Source: DATKWF01 sp035529715
GTDB taxonomy: Bacteria > Chloroflexota > Dehalococcoidia > Dehalococcoidales > RBG-16-60-22
Reading direction: 5' to 3'
Length of the DNA: 10,525 nt
Assembly: GCA_035529715.1 (NCBI GenBank)
Contig: DATKWF010000119.1
Location: 1-10,525, forward strand
The position numbers were made by a program, and so were the translations under genes. The stretch's first letter is position 1. Each line of letters begins with the position of its first letter. Below the pieces are notes generated by a model. It was not told where the DNA came from. It saw only the letters and a list, made by a program, of their open reading frames with translations, and ran no database searches. Positions 1-7,401 of this stretch are shown here, in pieces.

Positions 1-66
1 GGAAGAAAGAGATTCTTGGAATAATATGATGGCAAATGGAATAGGGCGCAACTGTTGATGCAGGAG
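1..66. other. Sequence downstream of hisC, no gene resolved
   Basis: This short stretch lies after the hisC stop codon at the left edge of the window. On the minus strand it contains no ATG or GTG start codon. The plus strand has only a very short ATG frame that closes within the stretch. A five-base-pair inverted repeat (AAGAA/TTCTT, near positions 3-17) is present but has no T-tract, so I do not call a terminator. The his operon may continue to the left of the window. Confidence 0.3.
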
Positions 67-1161
67 CTAATCTTCCAATTCACGGAGTACCTTGATTAAG
101 GCGTCGGTGTGCTCCGGTTTGCCCACGCTGATGCGGATATAATTCTGCAAAATCGGCTGGTCAAAGTAACGGACCAGTATCCCCTTCTTCTGCAAATTCT
201 GCCAGAGTTCTCTGGCACTGCCACTCAGCACCGAGCATAAAATGAAGTTAGCCTGCGATGGGAACGGCTTCAGCCACTCCAGCTTCTTTAACTCCTCAAA
301 CAGCCTTTCTCTTTCGGCAATTATTGCCTTTACCCGCTCCATCAGATAATCAACATCGTTCAGGGATTCCCGCACCGCCACCAGCGCCGCCAAATTCACA
401 TTATAGGGCAGCTTGATTTTTAACAGGTAACCGGCAACCTCAGGCGGGAAAATGCCATAGCCCACCCTCAGGCCAGCCAGTCCCGCCCATTTACTGAAAG
501 TCCGCAGTACCATCAGGTTCTTATACTGACTAACCAGAGGTGCCACCGTTTCCCCGCAGAACTCGTAGTACGCCTCATCAACCAGCACCGGCACCCCGGT
601 AGCCACCAGCTCCAGAATATCCGACTTCGGGGTAACCATACCGGTGGGGTTGTTGGGATTGGCTAGAATAACAAGCTTGGTCTTCGGAGTTACGGCGGCT
701 TTTACGGCACCGATATTGACGGAAAAATCCTCATCCCTGGGTACATTCACCAGCTTGCCCTTATTGATAAGAGTCCTGGTGCGATACATATCAAAGGTAG
801 GAATACAGTTTATGACCTCGTCACCCGGCTCCAGTAAAAGGCACAAAATATCATCCAGAAGCTCACCACTGCCGTTAGCCGCCACAATGCAGCCGGCATC
901 AACCCCGGTATATTCCTGCAGCTGCCGGCGAAGCCTGGTCTGTCCGGCATCGGGGTATATTTCCCAGCCGCTATATTCAGTTAAAGCCTGCCGCACTCTC
1001 GGTGAACAGCCGTAGGGATTTTCATTGGCATCAAGCTTGATGACCTTCTCCACGGGAACTTCCATCTCTCCCTCCAGGGTATCCGGGGACCTGTGCGGAG
1101 AGTAACCACCAAGAGCAATAAGCTCAGGTCTTATTAATTTGTCCATTCCTTCAGAAGCCAC
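67..1161 (-). CDS. hisC: Histidinol-phosphate aminotransferase (HisC)
   Basis: PLP-dependent class I/II aminotransferase that converts imidazole acetol-phosphate and glutamate to histidinol phosphate in the cytoplasm. The 364-residue protein has the expected family length. Visible motifs are LDANENPYG near 43-51, ANPNNPTG at 167-174, VDEAYYEF at 194-201 with the PLP-ring aspartate D195, TFSKWAGLAGLRVGY with the Schiff-base lysine K224 and R232, and YIRISVG with the substrate-carboxylate arginine R343. The start is GTG at 1161, preceded by AAGGAGG at a 10-base distance. An in-frame ATG at codon 6 (1146) is an alternative, with a weaker GAAGGA site. It is the last his-cluster gene in the window, 39 bases after the Fe-S gene. 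HisC-type enzymes can also act on aromatic amino-acid precursors, but the position beside hisZ, hisG and hisD makes the histidine role very likely. Confidence 0.95.
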   Translation of the reverse strand: MASEGMDKLIRPELIALGGYSPHRSPDTLEGEMEVPVEKVIKLDANENPYGCSPRVRQALTEYSGWEIYPDAGQTRLRRQLQEYTGVDAGCIVAANGSGELLDDILCLLLEPGDEVINCIPTFDMYRTRTLINKGKLVNVPRDEDFSVNIGAVKAAVTPKTKLVILANPNNPTGMVTPKSDILELVATGVPVLVDEAYYEFCGETVAPLVSQYKNLMVLRTFSKWAGLAGLRVGYGIFPPEVAGYLLKIKLPYNVNLAALVAVRESLNDVDYLMERVKAIIAERERLFEELKKLEWLKPFPSQANFILCSVLSGSARELWQNLQKKGILVRYFDQPILQNYIRISVGKPEHTDALIKVLRELED

Positions 1162-1200
1162 TAAATTACTGCCTCCTTAGCCTGCCAAACAATAACATTA

Positions 1201-1908
1201 TTATCTGCCTACAGGGCACACCCTCATGCACTCGGCACAACCACCGGCGGCGCTCCGAAAGGAACTGCAGGCAAATTTATTGATGTCATATGACTCGCCA
1301 TCTTTCGGTTCGATTATAGCCCCAGATGGGCAACTCTTGACACAAAGACCACACTCTTTACATTCAAAATCTACCTTAACCGGTCTTGTCGGTTCAAGTT
1401 TTGCCTCGGTAAGGCAGCATGAGAGTCTGACCCTGGAACCAAAATCAGGAGTAATCAGCAGGCTGTGCCAGCCGATTTCACCCATTCCGGCTGCCTGACC
1501 GGCATGCTTGTAGGAGAATACCGCCTTCAGAAACCTCGCATCCATGGGGCAGCCTGAGGCCGGCAGAGGCAATGACTTCAGCCCGAGTTTACGTGAAGCC
1601 TTAGCCACATCATAAGCTGACCTGGTCAGGCGACCATTAAGATATTCCGAGTTACGGTCCAATAAATCATTAAGTGAAGCCTCACCCATCACTCTCCCGG
1701 GTGAGGTGAGGTTAAGAATTTCCGGGTAAATCTCCATGGCCAGAACTACAACCGAACGAGATTGAGGCAACAACCTCAAGGCTGTTTCTTCCAGCCTGGT
1801 GCCTTTCCACTCAGCCAGACTGGCGACACCCAGTATCTCAACATCCAACCTGGAAATAAAATCCTGGAGAGCGGCGCCTCCCGCTGAGGTCTTTTTCTGG
1901 TCAGTCAC
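1201..1908 (-). CDS. Epoxyqueuosine reductase (QueG)-like double [4Fe-4S] protein
   Basis: A 235-residue cytoplasmic protein resembling the core of QueG, the cobalamin-dependent epoxyqueuosine reductase that is related to reductive dehalogenases. In order: a DUF1730-like strand, LPQSRSVVVLAMEIYP, at 47-62; a QueG-like catalytic segment, PMDARFLK, at 121-128 with D123 at the position of the QueG catalytic aspartate; the pattern AGMGEIGWHSLLITPDFGS at 140-158; then two [4Fe-4S] motifs, C183-x2-C186-x2-C189-x3-C193-P and C214-x9-C224-x2-C227-x3-C231-P. It ends right after the second cluster, so it lacks the C-terminal extension of full-length QueG (usually 300 or more residues). The start is GTG, with GGAGG seven bases upstream. 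It sits 12 bases after hisD and 39 before hisC, so it is probably co-transcribed with the his genes. No known histidine step needs such a reductase. Substrate and cobalamin binding are not shown by the sequence, so I give no gene symbol. Confidence 0.8.
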   Translation of the reverse strand: MTDQKKTSAGGAALQDFISRLDVEILGVASLAEWKGTRLEETALRLLPQSRSVVVLAMEIYPEILNLTSPGRVMGEASLNDLLDRNSEYLNGRLTRSAYDVAKASRKLGLKSLPLPASGCPMDARFLKAVFSYKHAGQAAGMGEIGWHSLLITPDFGSRVRLSCCLTEAKLEPTRPVKVDFECKECGLCVKSCPSGAIIEPKDGESYDINKFACSSFRSAAGGCAECMRVCPVGR

Positions 1909-1920
1909 CGTGAATCCTCC

Positions 1921-3249
1921 TTAATCAGTTTTAAATCGCTTCTCCACCGCCCGGGCGTGGGCATCAAAACCTTCAGCCCTGGCGATTATTGACGCCGCCT
2001 CGCCCAGCTCCTTCAAATCAGCCTCGTCAACACTAACCGTGTTGATATACTTGATAAAGTCACTGACATTAAGTGGCGAAGCAAACCGAGCAGTGCCTCC
2101 GGTAGGCAGGACATGACTTGGCCCAGCCACATAATCGCCCAGCACCACCGTTGAGTTGCCACCGATAAATATACAGCCGGCGTTGGCGACTTTACCAACA
2201 CAGGAGTCAGCATCCTTTACCATCAGGCAGAGGTGCTCCGGAGCATAGAGGTTAGCCAGTTCAATAGCCTCATCAACACTGGCAACCACCGCTATTATCC
2301 CTTTGTCCAACGACTCGGCAGCGATAGCCCGCCGCGGCAGGCTCTGCAATTGTTGCTCCACTTCCTTATTGACTTTATCGGCAAAGCGCGGTGAAGTAGT
2401 AACCAAGATAGTCGAAGCCAACGGGTCATGCTCCGCCTGAGCCAGAAGGTCGGCGGCACAATATCCAGGGTCAGCCGTTTCATCAGCGATGATTAATACT
2501 TCGCTTGGGCCCTGAAGCCCATCAATATCAACTACACCATATACCAGCCTTTTAGCTATGGTTACAAAGATATTGCCCGGACCGCAAATCTTGTCCACTT
2601 TAGGGATAGACTCAGTGCCAAAAGCCAGAGCGGCTATTGCCTGAGCACCGCCGATACGGAAGACGCGGTCAACCCCGGCGATATCAGCAGCTACTAATAT
2701 AGACGGCGGAACTGCTCCGCTTGCTCTTGGCGGTGTAACCAAGATAACCTCATTGACACCAGCAACCTTAGCCGGTATGGCAGTCATCAGCACCGTTGAC
2801 GGATAAGCGACGGTACCACCAGGGATATAGAGACCAACGCGTTCCAGTGGGCGCACCAGCTGACCAGAACTGGAAACAGCTACTTCGTGCCAGATATTAT
2901 CTCTTTGCGCCCTGTGGAAGGAGCCTATTCGCTCAGCTGCCATCTTGAGCGCGCCAACAAGCTTCTTATTATCCTTATCCACCGCCTGATAAGCACTGGC
3001 TATCTGCTCTTTGCTTACCTCCAAGGAGGCAAGCTCTAATCCATCATATTTTGAGGTATAAGCGTGAACGGCTTTGTCCCTGTGCTCGCGCACCTCGTCT
3101 ATAATTTTCCTGACATCCCGTTCCGCTTTATCACGAGGAGGCAAATTTTTTGGCTTTAGCTCCAGTGTTAGTGAAGTCGGATAAAACTCATCGGGAACCG
3201 GCCGAGATAGTACTGCTTTGGCTGATGTAAAACCTTTAATTACTTTCAA
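1921..3249 (-). CDS. hisD: Histidinol dehydrogenase (HisD)
   Basis: Zn-dependent NAD+ enzyme that oxidises L-histidinol to L-histidine in two steps, the last reactions of the pathway. The 442-residue protein is full length. All key residues match Escherichia coli HisD with a constant offset of +12: zinc ligands Q271, H274 (AQAEHDP), D372 (GDYVAGPSH) and H431 (GFDAHARAV); catalytic E338-H339 (APEHL); and substrate histidine H379. The dinucleotide-region motif IPGGTVAYPSTVLMTAIPAK (142-161) and the signature GLQGPSEVLIIADE (244-257) are present. The start is TTG, immediately after the hisG stop (TAA-TTG) with GGAG nine bases upstream, so translation is probably coupled to hisG. I see no ATG or GTG that fits the N-terminus better. 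Function is very secure; the exact start is slightly less so. Confidence 0.96.
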   Translation of the reverse strand: MKVIKGFTSAKAVLSRPVPDEFYPTSLTLELKPKNLPPRDKAERDVRKIIDEVREHRDKAVHAYTSKYDGLELASLEVSKEQIASAYQAVDKDNKKLVGALKMAAERIGSFHRAQRDNIWHEVAVSSSGQLVRPLERVGLYIPGGTVAYPSTVLMTAIPAKVAGVNEVILVTPPRASGAVPPSILVAADIAGVDRVFRIGGAQAIAALAFGTESIPKVDKICGPGNIFVTIAKRLVYGVVDIDGLQGPSEVLIIADETADPGYCAADLLAQAEHDPLASTILVTTSPRFADKVNKEVEQQLQSLPRRAIAAESLDKGIIAVVASVDEAIELANLYAPEHLCLMVKDADSCVGKVANAGCIFIGGNSTVVLGDYVAGPSHVLPTGGTARFASPLNVSDFIKYINTVSVDEADLKELGEAASIIARAEGFDAHARAVEKRFKTD

Positions 3250-4659
3250 TTAACTACTCTCCACCGCCTGGCTCAAACTCTCGATAATTGACTTTATTCT
3301 CTTGCCTTTTGCCGAAGCAAAGTCAATGCCGGTACTACCAACCAGGCAAGCCGCCGACTCAAAGAGGGTATCAATAATCTTAAGCTTATGCCTGGCTATG
3401 GTGCTGCCGGTCTGGGTATTTTCAATCAAAAGGTCGGCATCATCGGGTAAAAATGCTTCAGTAGCTCCCCAGGTGGGAATCACCCGGTAGCGTCCTAGGT
3501 GCTTATCCCTGGCATACTTATCGGCAATATTTACATACTCCGAAGCCACCTTGAGCGGCACCGTTCCCTTTATGTTAAGCTGCCGCAAGCCAGAGGCATC
3601 CTTGACCGAAAGCGCCTGGCTGACCACGGCAACTATTTTAACCGCGCCAAACTTGAGGTCCAGGAACTCCTTTACCGGACTGGACGGGAACTGGTAAAGG
3701 TGCTCCTTAAGCCAGTCCTTCCCGGTGATAGCCAAATCAAAATTACCGTTAGCCACCTGCGAGGGCATATCCTGAGGTCTAATTACCTTAGTCATAACCC
3801 CGGCCAAGTTAGTGGCTGGCCGCCGATTACCCGCGTCCGAAGGATAATCATCAACCTGAATGCCAACCCTGTTCAACAGCTGGACCGTGGGCAACTGTTG
3901 ATGCCCATCGGGCAAGGCTATACGAAGCGCACTATCATCCATCCTAAGAGTAGGCATCTCCACCATTCTAATCGCGTAGGGGGGAGAAGATTTCTCTCCA
4001 TCTACCGGCAGCTTATCACCAATTGAAGCCACCACCTTGCCCAAATCTTTCTCCTCCAGGCTATTCTTGTTGGCTATCATATAGGCACTAAAATCAAGGA
4101 CCTTGCTCACCGGCACCAGCCCATAATTATAAACCTCAGCCTCTGTCCTTCCCTGGATTAACGCCAGGTCGGCATTTTCCGGCGGATAAACATCAGCACC
4201 TCCCCACACCGGGAAAACGCTGAACTGACTCAGTCGATTTCTCAGAGCAAAAGACTCTGCCAGGTTAGGGTACTCACTGGCAATGCGAATAACACCGGGT
4301 TTGGCTTTTATCGGTTCCATCGCCGGTATCGGCTCAAACCGGCTAACCGCCATATACAGGGTACCTTTCCCGTAATCCAGGTCCTTTACTTTAGCCAGGG
4401 CGCTGCTCGGGTATTTAACCAGGAGCTCCTCAACCCAATCCAGACCGCAAATTCCCAAATCGTAGTTGCCCACGGCTACCTGAACCGGTATGTCCTTCTC
4501 ATGGAATATCTTAATCAGGACAGCCGGGAACTTTTGAGATTTAAGGTGATAAAAACGCGCCTTCCGGTGGTATCCAGCCAGTCCCCAGCCGGCTCTCTGG
4601 AGCAGAGCTGCCGTTGTATCCAGAAGGCGCCCTTTAGGTAAGGCTATCTTTATCAGCAC
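3250..4659 (-). CDS. hisG: ATP phosphoribosyltransferase, tandem two-domain HisG
   Basis: HisG condenses ATP and PRPP to phosphoribosyl-ATP, the committed step of histidine synthesis. The usual short form has about 200-220 residues and the long form about 290-300. This protein has 469 and consists of two HisG-like domains. Domain 1 (about 2-215) has IALPKGRLL (5-13), VQVAVGNYDLGICGLDWVEE (59-78), SEYPNLAESF (128-137) and a shortened, altered PRPP loop ending GRTEAEV (170-176). Domain 2 (about 245-465) has IALPDGHQ (247-254), MPSQVANGNFDLAITGKDWL (298-317), SEYVNIADKY (373-382) and a canonically spaced PRPP loop DLLIENTQTGSTI (409-421). One uninterrupted frame spans both, so this is not a frameshift artefact. 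There is no long-form C-terminal regulatory domain; hisZ lies directly upstream and overlaps by 26 bases, which fits a HisZ-dependent short-form origin. The start is GTG with GGAGG six bases upstream. The family is certain; which domain catalyses is inference. Confidence 0.93.
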   Translation of the reverse strand: MLIKIALPKGRLLDTTAALLQRAGWGLAGYHRKARFYHLKSQKFPAVLIKIFHEKDIPVQVAVGNYDLGICGLDWVEELLVKYPSSALAKVKDLDYGKGTLYMAVSRFEPIPAMEPIKAKPGVIRIASEYPNLAESFALRNRLSQFSVFPVWGGADVYPPENADLALIQGRTEAEVYNYGLVPVSKVLDFSAYMIANKNSLEEKDLGKVVASIGDKLPVDGEKSSPPYAIRMVEMPTLRMDDSALRIALPDGHQQLPTVQLLNRVGIQVDDYPSDAGNRRPATNLAGVMTKVIRPQDMPSQVANGNFDLAITGKDWLKEHLYQFPSSPVKEFLDLKFGAVKIVAVVSQALSVKDASGLRQLNIKGTVPLKVASEYVNIADKYARDKHLGRYRVIPTWGATEAFLPDDADLLIENTQTGSTIARHKLKIIDTLFESAACLVGSTGIDFASAKGKRIKSIIESLSQAVESS

Positions 4660-5902
4660 CTTCTCCCTCCAATAATTTTAAGACCTCCCCGCTGGTTTGT
4701 GCTTCAATTTTCCTGGATTCCACTTTGTCCCATAAGATGAATTTCGGCGCTTTACTCTGGACGCCAAGAATCCAGCGCAAGTCAGCCGGCACCTGACCAC
4801 CCAGCTCAAGCTCAACTATATATCCAGCTTCACGCAGACTGCTGGCAATGCCCAGAGTCTCCCTCAGCACGTCTTTTTTCCTGGATTCAATTCTAACCAA
4901 TACTTTTTGAGCCCGGGTCTTGGCCAGAACTTTTGGTTTCACCAAGTTCATCAGGCGGTCAAGGTAAAGAGCAAAACCCGAGGCGGGAACCTTGCCGCCA
5001 CCCATTGATGGGATGAGGGCATCATATCTGCCGCCACCCCCCACCTTCTCGTCACCGATAAAGAACTGGAAAATGACGCCGGTATAGTATTCAAAGCCTG
5101 CGCCTGAAGCGATATCAATCTGGTAATCACAACCCAGAGCCTCAATAAGGTCGACAATCTTTATGAAATCGTCAAGGTTGGGCTTTAGCTCAGGCACACT
5201 CTGGGCAAATAGAGCCTTCAGGTTTTTCAAGTAGTCAGACGACTGCCCCTTCAGGTTCAGCAAAGGGAATAAAACTTCCTCCATTTTTGGTTTTGCCGCC
5301 TTGACTCTCGCCAGCGCCTCCTCATTTCCTTCCAAAATCTGGTCAAATACACTTGCCTGTTCTTCAGGACTCAACCCGAGTTTCAGCAACAGTGCTTTTA
5401 TTAAACCAGCATGTGATAACCTTAACTCTATACCTTCAATCTTTAAACTCCGCAGAACCTCAAGAGCCAGTGATATTAACTCGGCATCAGCCAGCTGGGA
5501 GCCAACCCCGATAAGCTCCGTCCCGCACTGCCATCTTTCCCTCGTTTTCCTCCCCGTTTCTTCAAAAATAAAAATATTGGTGACATAAAAGAGCTTAGCC
5601 AGTTCCTTCTGGCTCATACTATCAATGTAGAGCCGGGCGATGGGGATGGTGCCATCAGGTCTCAACACCACTCTCTCGCCGCTCCATCCATCCCAATCCA
5701 GAAAAGAATACACCTTACTTAACATGCCCGGAGTAAGTGTACCCGCCGAAGTGAAGAGATGGAGATACTCAATGGTTGGCGTCTTAACCTCATTGTATCC
5801 CCACTTGAGGCAGCAGTCCCGGAAAACTCCCTCAATCAGGCGGAACTTCACCATTTCCTCAGGAGGCAGGTCGCGGCTTCCTTTACATCTCTGGACTCTC
5901 AT
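4634..5902 (-). CDS. hisZ: ATP phosphoribosyltransferase regulatory subunit (HisZ)
   Basis: HisZ is a paralogue of histidyl-tRNA synthetase that does not charge tRNA but assembles with short-form HisG and confers activation and histidine feedback control. The 422-residue protein has the class II synthetase core: KGSRDLPP (7-14), LRPDGT (80-85), a motif-2-like region FIFEETGRKTRERWQCGTEL (111-130), the His-A region SGAGFEYYTG (266-275) and GGGGRYDALI to LDRL (288-317). Two HisRS arginines appear lost: the motif-2 FRxE arginine is I112, and the arginine of RGLDYY is A268. This supports HisZ over HisS, as does location next to hisG. Residues about 331-415 look like an anticodon-binding-type domain, which some HisZ proteins lack. 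The start is ATG with AAAAGGTGA just upstream. It is the first gene of the cluster. A true HisRS is the alternative, but is unlikely given the missing arginines. Confidence 0.9.
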   Translation of the reverse strand: MRVQRCKGSRDLPPEEMVKFRLIEGVFRDCCLKWGYNEVKTPTIEYLHLFTSAGTLTPGMLSKVYSFLDWDGWSGERVVLRPDGTIPIARLYIDSMSQKELAKLFYVTNIFIFEETGRKTRERWQCGTELIGVGSQLADAELISLALEVLRSLKIEGIELRLSHAGLIKALLLKLGLSPEEQASVFDQILEGNEEALARVKAAKPKMEEVLFPLLNLKGQSSDYLKNLKALFAQSVPELKPNLDDFIKIVDLIEALGCDYQIDIASGAGFEYYTGVIFQFFIGDEKVGGGGRYDALIPSMGGGKVPASGFALYLDRLMNLVKPKVLAKTRAQKVLVRIESRKKDVLRETLGIASSLREAGYIVELELGGQVPADLRWILGVQSKAPKFILWDKVESRKIEAQTSGEVLKLLEGEGADKDSLT

Positions 5903-5929
5903 ACTTCACCTTTTGTAAACGGTGCGTAA

Positions 5930-5959
5930 ATTTTAACACTAATATGCCCAGCTATTCAA
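5930..5959 (-). promoter_or_regulatory. Candidate promoter of the his operon
   Basis: Read on the minus strand there is TTGAAT (5954-5959), an 18-base spacer and TAAAAT (5930-5935), matching four of six and five of six consensus sigma-70 bases. It would give a leader of only about 20 bases before the hisZ start at 5902. A second TATAAT lies farther upstream (5977-5982 on the minus strand) but has no good -35. The leader is too short for a T-box or a His-rich attenuator peptide, and none is visible. Confidence 0.4.
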
Positions 5960-6015
5960 GCGTGGCTATCGGAGAAATTATACAAGAAGCTGTTCCCCAA
6001 CCTTCTACGCCCAAT

Positions 6016-6044
6016 TTGCATTAAAGATACAGTAAATATATACT
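6016..6044 (+). promoter_or_regulatory. Candidate promoter of nfeD-slipin
   Basis: TTGCAT (6016-6021), a 17-base spacer and TATACT (6039-6044) lie upstream of nfeD in the divergent intergenic region. The -10 matches five of six bases and the -35 only the TTG. The predicted transcript start near 6051 leaves about 27 bases before the ATG at 6078. Confidence 0.45.
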
Positions 6045-6065
6045 ATTTAGTTATAGGATACTTCA

Positions 6066-6071
6066 GTGAGG
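6066..6071 (+). promoter_or_regulatory. Ribosome binding site deciding the nfeD start
   Basis: GTGAGG lies six bases before the ATG at 6078 and works as a Shine-Dalgarno site for it. The same GTG (6066) could itself be a start, served by AGGA at 6055-6058, which would add four residues (MRLF). I favour the ATG because of codon preference and because the candidate promoter leaves too little leader for the GTG. Confidence 0.5.
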
Positions 6072-6077
6072 TTGTTT

Positions 6078-7388
6078 ATGCGTAGACTTATACCCGTTCT
6101 CACCATACTAATCGGCTTGCTGCTCGCCGCTTCCATCGTTGTCAGAGCGCAGGCAGCGAGCCCCAGAATTGACGTGTTAACCGTGAAAGGCACCATCAAC
6201 CCGGTACTGGTTGATTACATAGGTCGCGGCATTGACCAGGCTGAAGCTGACGGGGCTTCAATGGTCATCGTCCAAATGGACACTCCCGGCGGCCTGGACC
6301 TGGCTATGCGGGACATCATCAAAGAGATGGTTAACGCCAAGGTCCCGGTAGTGGTATATGTCGCTCCCTCGGGAGCTCGGGCTGCTTCCGCCGGCGTATT
6401 TATTACCATGGCGGGACACATCGCTGCCATGGCACCGAACACCGCTATAGGCGCGGCTCACCCGGTGGCGATGGGTGAAGGGGGCGAGGCGCAAATGTCG
6501 GAAGCCATGGAAGAGAAGGTGCTCAATGATGCTGCCGCTTACATCAGAAGCATTGCCGAAGCTCACGGTCGCAATATGGAATGGGCAGAGCAAGCGGTCA
6601 GGGAAAGCGTCTCCGCCACCGAGAAGGAAGCCCTGGAACTTAATGTCATTGACATAGTTGCTCCCGACCTCAATGGTCTCGTTGCCCAGCTTGATGGCAG
6701 GCAGGTAGCCCTTCTTGATGGTTCAGTAGTTACTCTAAATACCCAGGGCGCTACCATCAACTATGTTGATATGACATTGCGTGAAGACTTTCTCTATACC
6801 ATTGCCGACCCGAATATCGCATTTATACTGCTGAGCCTGGCTATGCTCGGTATCACCGTTGAAATCTTCAACCCCGGACTTATTTTCCCCGGCGTAGTTG
6901 GCGGCATCAGCCTGCTACTTGCTTTCTTTTCGCTGGGAATGCTACCGGTATACTGGGCTGGTATTTTACTGATAGTTCTTGCCTTTGGTCTCTTTATCGG
7001 TGAATTACTTACCGCTACCTTTGGCGTATTTACTGTGGGGGGAATAGTCTCATTAGTCATCGGCTCGCTAATCTTATTTAAGGGGGCATCTCCAGTGTTT
7101 CAAGTAGACCCTTGGTTAATTGCTATAGTAACAATCATAATTGCTGCTCTGTTTGCCTTTGTCGTTAGCAGGGTAATAAAAGCCCACCGAAAACAGGCAA
7201 CCACGGGTAGAGAAGAACTGGTGGGCAAGACTGCCGTGGTTAAAGTAGCCCTGGACCCGGAAGGAACGGTCTTTTTTAAGGGTGAGCACTGGGAGGCAGT
7301 ATCCGACAAAGGCCGGGTTGAGCCCGGGGAGGAGGTGACTATAACCAAGGTCGAAGGTTTAAGACTACAGGTAACCAAGAAAGAATAA
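6078..7388 (+). CDS. nfeD: Long-form NfeD, ClpP-class membrane serine protease
   Basis: A membrane-bound protease of the long NfeD class (archaeal PH1510 is the studied example), which cleaves the C-terminus of its partner stomatin. Counted from the ATG at 6078 it has 436 residues. A signal peptide covers 1-26 (two arginines, hydrophobic core, AQA|AS). A ClpP-like protease domain covers about 32-205 with DTPGG (68-72) as oxyanion region, nucleophile S104 in AASAGV, and K147 as probable general base of a Ser-Lys dyad. Four or five membrane segments follow (about 247-265, 267-287, 291-311, 313-335, 345-365), then a C-terminal NfeD OB-fold domain (about 380-436). The protease domain is predicted to be extracytoplasmic. 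The stop overlaps the ribosome binding site of the slipin gene, implying coupled expression. Starting at GTG 6066 would give 440 residues. The family call is strong; the physiological substrate here is inferred from the neighbour. Confidence 0.92.
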   Translation: MRRLIPVLTILIGLLLAASIVVRAQAASPRIDVLTVKGTINPVLVDYIGRGIDQAEADGASMVIVQMDTPGGLDLAMRDIIKEMVNAKVPVVVYVAPSGARAASAGVFITMAGHIAAMAPNTAIGAAHPVAMGEGGEAQMSEAMEEKVLNDAAAYIRSIAEAHGRNMEWAEQAVRESVSATEKEALELNVIDIVAPDLNGLVAQLDGRQVALLDGSVVTLNTQGATINYVDMTLREDFLYTIADPNIAFILLSLAMLGITVEIFNPGLIFPGVVGGISLLLAFFSLGMLPVYWAGILLIVLAFGLFIGELLTATFGVFTVGGIVSLVIGSLILFKGASPVFQVDPWLIAIVTIIIAALFAFVVSRVIKAHRKQATTGREELVGKTAVVKVALDPEGTVFFKGEHWEAVSDKGRVEPGEEVTITKVEGLRLQVTKKE

Positions 7389-7395
7389 AGGAGGT
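7387..7395 (+). promoter_or_regulatory. Strong ribosome binding site of the slipin gene
   Basis: AAAGGAGGT is a near-perfect complement of the 16S 3' end, six bases before the ATG at 7402. It overlaps the last bases of the nfeD stop codon, so ribosomes ending nfeD could feed directly into slipin translation. Confidence 0.75.
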
Positions 7396-7401
7396 AAACA
7401 A

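Noticed and set aside
644..1015. 123-residue open frame antisense to hisC
   Set aside because: It is fully contained in hisC, is serine- and leucine-rich like other shadow frames, and has no recognisable motif.
3499..4026. 175-residue open frame antisense to hisG
   Set aside because: It lies wholly inside the well-supported hisG gene on the opposite strand and shows no recognisable domain; its amino-acid make-up is typical of a shadow frame.
4634..5902. Interpretation as a true histidyl-tRNA synthetase (HisS)
   Set aside because: The motif-2 arginine and the RGLDYY arginine needed for charging are replaced (I112, A268), and the gene overlaps hisG, so HisZ fits better.
5903..6065. Possible T-box or histidine attenuator upstream of hisZ
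   Set aside because: There is no T-box core sequence, no His-rich leader peptide and no terminator hairpin with T-tract, and the candidate promoter leaves only about 20 bases of leader.
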